A stretch of 5,385 nucleotides of DNA. Origin: Phycisphaerae bacterium (GTDB lineage Bacteria; Planctomycetota; Phycisphaerae; Sedimentisphaerales; Anaerobacaceae). Each line of letters opens with the position of its first letter. Position 1 is the stretch's first letter. Under the pieces are notes generated by a model. It searched no databases. It worked only from the letters and a program-made list of their open reading frames with translations, and had not been told where the DNA came from. Location of the stretch: contig JAUWBX010000188.1 in assembly GCA_030609625.1 (NCBI GenBank), positions 1 to 5,385 of the forward strand, given 5' to 3'. Shown one piece after another: positions 1 through 5,385 of this stretch. Made by a program: the position numbers and the translations under genes.

Positions 1-27
1 ATAGCTTTGACAAGAGCATATGCAACT

Positions 28-147
28 TGTCATTCTGAGCGCAAAAAGCCTTTAGCCCTGAGCGCAGCCGAAAGGGAAGAATCTCACACTCGGAACGGGA
101 CAAAATCCTGTTCTAAGGCCAGATGCTTCGCTTCGCTCAGCATGACA
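28..147. repeat. Imperfect palindromic intergenic repeat with TGTCATTCTGAGCG-type arms
   Basis: The outer arms are TGTCATTCTGAGCG (28-41) and CGCTCAGCATGACA (134-147), complementary at 13 of 14 positions. Nested inside are GAAGAATCT (76-84) against AGATGCTTC (121-129), complementary at 8 of 9, and a central hairpin GAACGGGA-CAAAA-TCCTGTTC (93-113) of eight pairs, one of them G-U. CTGAGCG occurs twice in the left half (35-41 and 58-64), and either copy can pair with 134-140. From memory, very similar strings recur between genes in many unrelated bacterial genomes; that part is established only by recall. No transposase or target duplication is visible here. It may be a non-autonomous mobile element, a REP-like repeat or a transcription end structure. 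Confidence 0.75.
93..113. other. Hairpin at the core of the intergenic repeat
   Basis: GAACGGGA (93-100) and TCCTGTTC (106-113) pair over eight positions with one G-T/G-U pair and a CAAAA loop. No U tract follows on either strand, so it is not a typical intrinsic terminator. It could be the folded core of the surrounding repeat. Confidence 0.6.
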
Positions 148-562
148 GTTTAAAAGCCAGTCAAGTTGAAAAATTAGTAAACCACCCTGGCCAAAAAACC
201 CAGAGCCAAAAAAACCATCCAAAAATTATAACTCATCCCCAACAAAATAACAAGCTGTCTAAAAATAATATTAATGAACATTACCAACTTACAATCAAGT
301 AGATGGCAAAAAGAAGCGAAGAGCCGGGTGTTCCTGTATGATTCTATAAACTTGTTCCTCAGATTTCTTTACTTCCGCGGCAATGAAGGAAAAAACAACC
401 GAAGTGCAAGGGATATGAGCAGCGGTCACCTATGAAGAGCTCAAAGTCAAATAATAAAATCCCTGTTGCCACAATTTCTTTTTTCGAGGCATCCTCGTTA
501 CGACATTTCAGCCAACGTTTTTAGCTTATCTGAACAGCTTATCGGCTTCACGAATCATTCAG

Positions 563-1900
563 TTACGGTGTTGCCCGAGCAATGCAATAAAACCGTTTCT
601 TGCTTCGCAGGAAAAGCTCTCTACCTGCGGCGGCAGGCGAGGCGTCCATGGGGTCATCCAGTCGATTCACAGCCAGCACCTCCAGTTTGGGTTGGTTCTT
701 GATAACTACAGTGGTCCCGTCGCGTCCGACGAAATAAACGCGGTCAGCAGCTCCCAGCGGGGAGGCGTAGAGCTCACGCAAATTGGGCAGGCGAACACCC
801 TCCATGAGTGGCTTGCCGGTTCTGGCGTCAAGGCACGAAAGCACGGCCCGATTCACCTTCGTGAAATAGAGTCGCTGCCCATACAACAAGGGGCTGGGCA
901 CATAAGGCGTATTACGGCTGTGATGCCAACGGATGCGGTCGGTGCCGGTGATGTCTCCCGCAGCATCAAGCCCAATCGCATAAGCAGCCGAGCGTCGATA
1001 GCCGGTCATACAAATCACCATATCGTCCAGCACTACGGGCGAGGGAATCGGCACGGCGGTTTGTCCCCCACATTCCCAGAGAACCTTGCCCGAATCCAGA
1101 TCGTAACTCGTTACGCGTCGGGTAGCATTGAGGATCAATTGCTCGCTCTCCCGGTACGTCACTATCAGGGGGGTGCCCCAGGCCGTCTCTTCGTCCCTCT
1201 TTGCCCGCCAACGTGTCTTTCCTGTCCTGGCATCCAGAACATAGACGGACGAGGTTCCTTCGTGGTCCCAGTTGACGGCCAGTGCATCGCCATACACGGC
1301 CGGCGATGCCCCTTCACCCCAGCCAAAGCGCGTGACCATGTTACCCATATCACGTTCCCAAATCAGGTTTCCATCGAGGTCATAGCAGAAGAGCCCGTGC
1401 GAGCCGAACGTTACATAGAGTCGCTTTCCGTCCGTGGTGGGCGAGCCGGAGGCATAAGTATTAGTCCCATGGTGACCTTCATGCGGAACACACTCAACCG
1501 CCACGCGCTGCCAGAGAATTTCACCGGTCTTGCGGTTTACACAATAGACCCGGAACTGATAGTAATGCCTGGGGCGTTTGGTCCTGTATCCGCCGGGCGG
1601 CTCCATCTTCGGCGCCGACAACTGATCCACGGTGCGCTCACTCTCGGCCGCTGTGACAACAAACACCCGATCGGCCCAGATGATCGGCGTAGCATTACTC
1701 TGACCGGGCAAATCCAGTTTCCACTTGATGTTCTCCGACGTGCTCCACTGGACCGGAGGATCGGCATGTGGCGCCACCCCATTGACCAACGGCCCGCGCC
1801 AGGCAGGCCAGTTGTCCAGCGTCTCAGTTGAATCTGCCCCGGCCCGGCTCACACCGGCAAAGAGCATCACAATAATCACAGTCAAAAAATGTCGTTTCAT
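563..1900 (-). CDS. Exported PQQ-like (BamB-like) beta-propeller repeat protein
   Basis: Complete 445-residue protein from ATG at 1900 to TAA at 563. The start is supported by an AAGGA ribosome binding site 7 nt upstream. Residues 1-21 form a Sec signal peptide: MKRH, then a hydrophobic core (FLTVIIVMLFAGV) and a likely signal-peptidase-I site near SRA-GA or AGA-DS, so it should act in the periplasm or outside the cell. After it comes WPAWRGP (31-37), common at this place in planctomycete-type PQQ proteins. At least five PQQ-like blade motifs follow, of the form 'Y.LD..TGK.LW': near 119-132, 171-184, 219-236, 263-277 and 354-366. Such repeats build a seven- or eight-bladed propeller. Family members include BamB, which scaffolds outer-membrane protein assembly, and quinoprotein dehydrogenases, but I see no dehydrogenase-specific features. 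Many homologues have no known function, so I give none. It is the last of the three genes, 90 bp after the rhamnogalacturonan lyase, which suggests a role tied to polysaccharide use (inference). The final residues look intact. Confidence 0.92.
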   Translation of the reverse strand: MKRHFLTVIIVMLFAGVSRAGADSTETLDNWPAWRGPLVNGVAPHADPPVQWSTSENIKWKLDLPGQSNATPIIWADRVFVVTAAESERTVDQLSAPKMEPPGGYRTKRPRHYYQFRVYCVNRKTGEILWQRVAVECVPHEGHHGTNTYASGSPTTDGKRLYVTFGSHGLFCYDLDGNLIWERDMGNMVTRFGWGEGASPAVYGDALAVNWDHEGTSSVYVLDARTGKTRWRAKRDEETAWGTPLIVTYRESEQLILNATRRVTSYDLDSGKVLWECGGQTAVPIPSPVVLDDMVICMTGYRRSAAYAIGLDAAGDITGTDRIRWHHSRNTPYVPSPLLYGQRLYFTKVNRAVLSCLDARTGKPLMEGVRLPNLRELYASPLGAADRVYFVGRDGTTVVIKNQPKLEVLAVNRLDDPMDASPAAAGRELFLRSKKRFYCIARATP

Positions 1901-1907
1901 GGATAAA

Positions 1908-1915
1908 TCCTTTCC
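1908..1915 (-). promoter_or_regulatory. Ribosome binding site of the PQQ-like propeller gene
   Basis: On the minus strand this reads GGAAAGGA, with AAGGA ending 7 nt before the ATG at 1900. It fixes the start of the propeller gene and fits the signal peptide beginning at that methionine. Confidence 0.75.
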
Positions 1916-1990
1916 AGCTTAAACGCGATGATAACCTCGTCAGGAAAGTTCTTAACTGCGGCTTTATGGTACGCTTATCGCTCAGCGTTT

Positions 1991-3904
1991 CTAATTGATT
2001 GTCCAGTCCGCCTTAATGCCGGCGATCGCCTCCCCCTTGCCGATGAGCTTGATGTTGGGACGCGGTGGCGGCGCCATCCCATTACCGAGGAAGAAACCCG
2101 GATGCGGCGGCTTGTTATAGACCACATTCTGCCAGGCTATCGCCAGGCGGTATTGTGAATCGTGCATCAGAGTGTAGATGCGGTGTTCAGTTGGAATCGT
2201 CGTGGTGTAGAGTCGCAGGGTCTTACCGTCGGTAGCGGTCATCAGCAGTTCCTCGCGCCAGTCGCCGATGAAGTCACCCATGATGTTGGGGCAGCGTCCG
2301 CCACCCCGAGCTCCGGTCGCGAAGAGCTTTTGTTCGGCGCCTGTTTCCCAGTTCCATTTGCTGACAGTAGAACGAGTGAGTAGCTCGCGCAGCAGATCGC
2401 CGTCCCACCAGATTACAAAACCGCTCGAGCGCGGATTGGGGCCTATCTCGTTACCGCGTGAGTCACGCAGGCCTCCCGGCCCGCCCCAGGCCTCGTAACC
2501 GCGGTGGCGAGGATCGATGTCGGCCGCCAGGCCCCCGCCGACATCGACGCCGGGGCTGTGCTTCCAAAGGAGTTCGCCTGTGCGCGCATCGCGCATCGCC
2601 GCACCGGGGGTCTTGAACCGAACGGTTTCATCCTCGTTTTCGTGGATTGTGAAGACCTCCAGGCCGGGACGGTCGGGGTACATGTCACTGATATGCATCG
2701 AGTCACCATGTCTCAGCCCGGTGGAGTAAAGCCCTTGGCCGTTGTCATCAATGACCATCGAGTGGTAAACTATCTCATCTTTTCCGTCCTCGTCCACGTC
2801 AGCCACTGACAGCGAGTGGCCACCCATGCCTGAGTAAGGCGAGGCATCCTCGAAGGGGGGGTAGCTGATACCCGAATCGAAGACCCAGCGGCTGGTCAGC
2901 TTTCTGTCGCGCCAGTCCCAGGCAGCCAGGACAATCCGGCCGTAAACACCGCGGCACATCACCACGCTCGGGCGCTCGCCGTCCAGGTAGGCAACACAGG
3001 CCAGGAATCGGTCACAGCGGTTGCCGTAGTTGTCGTTACCGCCATTTCCACCGATGCCTCCCCAGCCGTTGATAGGGTAGCGGTTGGGTATATAATCAAC
3101 CGTTTTTAACGCCGCGCCGGTTTGGCCGTCGAAGATAGTGAAAAACTCGGGACCATCAAGGATACGACCGTGAGTCCGGTCGCCCTCCTTGTAGGTACGC
3201 CAGTCCTTGTCCTTGTCACCGATGACCTGTCCTGTTCCGTCCATTGTGCCGTCAGCGGTCTTGCAAGCCATCTCGGCCTTGCCGTCGCCGTCCAGGTCAT
3301 AGACCATAAACTGCGTGTAGTGCTCGCCGTCGCGGATGTTGATTCCCAGGTTGATGCGCCACATGTGCGTTCCGTCCAGCTTATATGCGTCGAAGATGGG
3401 CGTCCCGGTGAAACCGGCAAAAGCATTATCACGGCCGCGAGACACCTGGTGCAGAACTATCTCATATTCGCCATCTCCGTCCAAATCAGCTACCGAGGCA
3501 TCGCCGGGCCGGTATCCGGGGATGCGCTGTATCGGGATTTCGAGGTAATTGTTGTCCCAGATGTGAGTTGGCTTGGAGGGTGCCAGCTCCTTGCCGTTCA
3601 ACACCGGCCGGACAAAGTACTGGAGCGCCTGATTGGTGCCGGTTTCGCTATCAACATAGTTCGTAGCGCCCGTGATAAGCGTCTCATTTACTCTGACCGG
3701 CGCGCCGCCGGCAACACGGTAGAGATTAAAGGCAACTGTCTCGGGGTCAGTCCCGAACAATCGCCAACCGACATAAACACTGCTGCCGGGCTGCTTGACG
3801 GCCACAATACCACGAGTGAGGTTTTCCATTTGGCGCTGCGCCGGGGCGGCCGCGGCCAGACCCAGCAGCAGACCAATGGCGATCCGGTTCGAACAGTAAA
3901 TCAT
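1991..3904 (-). CDS. Secreted rhamnogalacturonan lyase, polysaccharide lyase family 11
   Basis: Complete 637-residue protein. It should cleave the rhamnogalacturonan I backbone of pectin by beta-elimination, as its Bacillus subtilis relatives YesW (endo) and YesX (exo) do; its length is close to theirs. I chose the ATG at 3904 over an in-frame TTG at 3925 because AGGAG lies 8 nt before the ATG and the signal peptide then starts normally. Residues 1-22 are a signal peptide (R7, core IAIGLLLGLAAAA, cleavage after APA). An N-terminal beta-sandwich (about 26-108) is followed by the propeller domain to the C terminus. Calcium-binding-type Asp loops are visible: DLDGDG at 140-145 and 203-208, and DVDEDG at 369-374. 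Family motifs include KTADGT near 215, ADIDPR near 461, IWWDGDL near 498, GDWREE at 547-552, TLMHDSQYRLAIAWQN near 578-593 and PPHPGFFLG near 599. The gene lies 183 bp after a glycoside hydrolase and 90 bp before a propeller gene. Endo or exo mode cannot be told from sequence alone. One normally conserved NGTK-like segment before GDWREE reads GGGR. Confidence 0.95.
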   Translation of the reverse strand: MIYCSNRIAIGLLLGLAAAAPAQRQMENLTRGIVAVKQPGSSVYVGWRLFGTDPETVAFNLYRVAGGAPVRVNETLITGATNYVDSETGTNQALQYFVRPVLNGKELAPSKPTHIWDNNYLEIPIQRIPGYRPGDASVADLDGDGEYEIVLHQVSRGRDNAFAGFTGTPIFDAYKLDGTHMWRINLGINIRDGEHYTQFMVYDLDGDGKAEMACKTADGTMDGTGQVIGDKDKDWRTYKEGDRTHGRILDGPEFFTIFDGQTGAALKTVDYIPNRYPINGWGGIGGNGGNDNYGNRCDRFLACVAYLDGERPSVVMCRGVYGRIVLAAWDWRDRKLTSRWVFDSGISYPPFEDASPYSGMGGHSLSVADVDEDGKDEIVYHSMVIDDNGQGLYSTGLRHGDSMHISDMYPDRPGLEVFTIHENEDETVRFKTPGAAMRDARTGELLWKHSPGVDVGGGLAADIDPRHRGYEAWGGPGGLRDSRGNEIGPNPRSSGFVIWWDGDLLRELLTRSTVSKWNWETGAEQKLFATGARGGGRCPNIMGDFIGDWREELLMTATDGKTLRLYTTTIPTEHRIYTLMHDSQYRLAIAWQNVVYNKPPHPGFFLGNGMAPPPRPNIKLIGKGEAIAGIKADWTIN

Positions 3905-3912
3905 AACAATAA

Positions 3913-3917
3913 CTCCT
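3913..3917 (-). promoter_or_regulatory. Ribosome binding site deciding the lyase start
   Basis: AGGAG on the minus strand, 8 nt before the ATG at 3904. The alternative in-frame TTG at 3925 lies upstream of this site and would add seven residues (LIGVIV-type) before the signal peptide, so the ATG is the better start. Confidence 0.75.
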
Positions 3918-3991
3918 ATTAACAAGCATTCTTCCTGTTTTCACTTCGACTTGTTGCCCATGCTATCCAAATATTCTCACTGGGCACTACG

Positions 3992-4009
3992 ATGATAAGC
4001 CTCTATCAT
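3992..4009. promoter_or_regulatory. Perfect dyad ATGATA-N6-TATCAT between hydrolase and lyase genes
   Basis: A perfect 6-bp inverted repeat with a 6-bp spacer, about 88 bp before the lyase start codon in the 183-bp gap. The arms are AT-rich and no U tract follows, so a terminator is unlikely. It could be a binding site for a dimeric regulator of an internal promoter, but no convincing -35/-10 pair was found and such short dyads also arise by chance. Confidence 0.25.
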
Positions 4010-4087
4010 TATTGGTTCACGGCAACCGCTGCTTGTGCCATTTACTAACCATCTTCTGATAACTTATACGCTGTCTCCTGTTCAAAT

Positions 4088-5385
4088 TTAGGGAAGCTCA
4101 CCTATGATGCCGGTTAGCTCGTCCGAACGCGCGACTTCTCTGCCTTCAGCAAAGACATGGAACCCTTTTCCCTTGCCGTATTTCTCACCGTCTCTATCCC
4201 ATAAGATTGTGAGTGAGCGCCCATGATAAGGTACATTATCAAGACAGAACCAGTCCCACGCATTGGCGGGAATCAAAGGGTCAACTACGACCGTATTATC
4301 TTCTCGAGGCACAAGTCCCACCAGCCCACTGACCACCAAGTCACAGAAAGTTGAGTGATTGTAATACCGGCTCCGATCCGAATCCGGTTTTAGCCACTGG
4401 CCGCTTCTTTCATCAAGATACTCCCCGATATATGGCTTGCCTCTGTGCCGATGAGACCGGGCGTATGTCAGAAGCGCATCAAAATAGTCGGTCTTGCTAA
4501 CGTACCGTTGCTCATAGTTGCGCAAGACGTTCGCCAAGCCTGCGAGCGTCTGGCTCGTTGCGTACGGCCAAACTGCGCCGTCCCACTCACACGTCCCGAC
4601 ACCGTGACTTCTAAAGTCAGGGTGCCTCTGTTCAGCAGTCGTGATTCCCATCGGTGCTTTGAATCCTCCCGGGTCCGTAAGCTGTTGCCATGCCTGCTCA
4701 TATCCAGGCTCCGGCAGATTGAAATACCATGGGATAAATCCTATTTCCTCCCGCACGTCTGCCACTTCCCCGTTCGTATGCCGCACTTTGAAGAACTTTG
4801 CCTCCTCGTCCCATATTAGTTTATGAATGAGCGACTTCAGCTTAGACGTTCTTTGAGCGTATTCTCTGGCAACAGCCTTTTTGTCCGCCAGTTCTGCTAC
4901 TTTTGATATTGCCGCCGCGCCGGCATATATGTAGCTGTTCAAAGGAGGCCGGGCGTTCTTGGCCCTGCGTGAACCGCTGATAGACTCTTCCATCCCGTCA
5001 CGCACATCGTATTGCCAGAGCAGACCGTTCTCAAGACCCTGTTCTTTCGTCCATGTCTCATAATCGCGTATAAAAGCGTCCAGCAGTCTCACCAAAAATG
5101 CCTTGTCCAGGTTCACCAGATACCTGCGATAGAGTGCCCAGGTCCCCCAATTGCTGTACCGATGAAAATGTGGCTGCAAATCACCCTCGTTACCCTCGTA
5201 CCAAAACCGGGCGTACTGGTCAATATACCGCTTGTCATGCAGCCATGTGCCTTCGTAAATGTGATGTCCCAACGCGCAGCTTATCGTATTGTATTTGCCG
5301 CTGTGACTGACCTTGTCTAAGAACTCTGTGAAAACAAAGCCGTCCGGTGTCTTCTTAACATGCTTGCGAAACGTCCACCATCGAA
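4088..5385 (-). CDS. Six-hairpin glycoside hydrolase, MGH1-type (clan GH-G-like), C-terminal part
   Basis: Partial gene: the frame is open from the window edge to TAA at 4088, giving 431 complete codons. A TTG at 5272 can be read as a start, but the 37 upstream codons (with F-T-E-F-L-D and G-K-Y-N-T-I-S-C) look like the same protein, so the real start lies beyond the edge. Counting from the first complete codon, the pattern is that of an (alpha/alpha)6-barrel glycosidase: GHHIYEG (39-45), DGMEES (129-134), PLNSYIYAGAA (147-157), WDGAVWPYATSQT (267-279), IGEYLDE (319-325) and YYNHSTFCDL (340-349), then a short beta-rich C-terminal part. By analogy with GH63 and mannosylglycerate hydrolases, the acid/base pair may be E132 (or D129) and E321; this is inference. 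I do not recognise a characterised member, so the substrate is unknown. Placed upstream of a rhamnogalacturonan lyase, it may act on pectin-derived sugars. Whether it is secreted cannot be seen because the N terminus is missing. Confidence 0.88.
   Translation of the reverse strand, partial: RWWTFRKHVKKTPDGFVFTEFLDKVSHSGKYNTISCALGHHIYEGTWLHDKRYIDQYARFWYEGNEGDLQPHFHRYSNWGTWALYRRYLVNLDKAFLVRLLDAFIRDYETWTKEQGLENGLLWQYDVRDGMEESISGSRRAKNARPPLNSYIYAGAAAISKVAELADKKAVAREYAQRTSKLKSLIHKLIWDEEAKFFKVRHTNGEVADVREEIGFIPWYFNLPEPGYEQAWQQLTDPGGFKAPMGITTAEQRHPDFRSHGVGTCEWDGAVWPYATSQTLAGLANVLRNYEQRYVSKTDYFDALLTYARSHRHRGKPYIGEYLDERSGQWLKPDSDRSRYYNHSTFCDLVVSGLVGLVPREDNTVVVDPLIPANAWDWFCLDNVPYHGRSLTILWDRDGEKYGKGKGFHVFAEGREVARSDELTGIIGELP

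Larger units (their letters stand above)
1..562. other. Intergenic region without a convincing gene
   Basis: No reading frame here looks like a conserved protein. The stretch holds the structured repeat at 28-147, an AT-rich part nearly without G on the + strand (about 178-251), and an unassigned short minus-strand frame with one internal TAG (295-492). A + strand frame of 78 codons beginning at 466 crosses into the 3' end of the propeller gene and is most likely a shadow. It is the region downstream of the three-gene cluster; I see no GC-rich hairpin followed by a U tract right after the TAA at 563, so the terminator of the cluster is not obvious. Confidence 0.7.

Noticed and set aside
466..702. 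78-codon + strand open frame
   Set aside because: Its second half is antisense to the C terminus of the propeller protein, and no motif or ribosome binding site supports it.
692..1831. 379-codon + strand open frame opposite the propeller gene
   Set aside because: It lies wholly antisense to a gene with a signal peptide, a ribosome binding site and PQQ repeats; its translation shows no family motif and reads like reversed coding sequence.
3122..3922. 266-codon + strand open frame opposite the lyase
   Set aside because: It is the antisense shadow of the well-supported family 11 lyase, with no recognisable domain.
3747..3944. 65-codon minus-strand frame beginning at a GTG and overlapping the start of the lyase
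   Set aside because: It overlaps the lyase signal-peptide region in another frame and its translation shows no family features; its AGGAAGA site probably arises by chance.
3905..4087. Internal promoter or terminator between hydrolase and lyase
   Set aside because: No hairpin with a U tract and no well-spaced -35/-10 pair could be found; only an AT-rich dyad stands out, listed at low confidence.
4445..4819. 124-codon + strand open frame
   Set aside because: It is antisense to the glycoside hydrolase and has no recognisable motif or supporting ribosome binding site.
4997..5272. TTG at 5272 as the true start of the glycoside hydrolase
   Set aside because: The frame stays open upstream to the window edge and those 37 codons encode residues that fit the same hydrolase fold, so the gene is cut by the window rather than starting there.

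Overview
The window carries three genes, all on the minus strand and in the same order of transcription, followed downstream by about 560 bases without a convincing gene. Read in the direction of transcription (right to left) they are: (1) the C-terminal 431 residues of a six-hairpin glycoside hydrolase of the MGH1-type / clan GH-G kind, which runs off the right edge (4088-5385); (2) a complete secreted family 11 polysaccharide lyase, a rhamnogalacturonan lyase related to Bacillus YesW/YesX (1991-3904); (3) a complete exported PQQ-like (BamB-like) beta-propeller protein (563-1900).

The most natural reading is a piece of a pectin (rhamnogalacturonan I) degradation locus. The lyase would cut the backbone by beta-elimination outside the cytoplasm. 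The glycosidase would act on an oligosaccharide or side chain not known to me. The propeller protein is of unknown role. The gaps of 183 and 90 bp, the shared strand and the lack of an obvious terminator between genes fit an operon, but nothing here proves co-transcription.

The organism cannot be named from this window. The PQQ-like protein with a WPAWRGP motif just after the signal peptide, the MGH1-type hydrolase and the carbohydrate-enzyme context are all common in the Planctomycetota and related PVC bacteria (Phycisphaerae-like lineages in particular). Strong Shine-Dalgarno sequences and Sec-type signal peptides fit a Gram-negative bacterium. Sampled lines look moderately GC-rich in the genes (roughly 52% in the hydrolase and near 60% in the lyase), while the left intergenic region is clearly AT-rich.

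The left region (1-562) contains a structured, imperfectly palindromic element at 28-147 built from TGTCATTCTGAGCG-type arms. I recognise it as a kind of sequence that recurs between genes in many bacterial genomes. It is followed by a stretch nearly lacking G on the + strand, and by a short reading frame broken by one TAG that I cannot assign. I found no RNA gene, CRISPR array, insertion sequence or recognisable phage gene. The three genes look like ordinary carbohydrate-degradation functions rather than a new defence or mobile system; the repeat element and the uncharacterised hydrolase are the parts most worth a second look.
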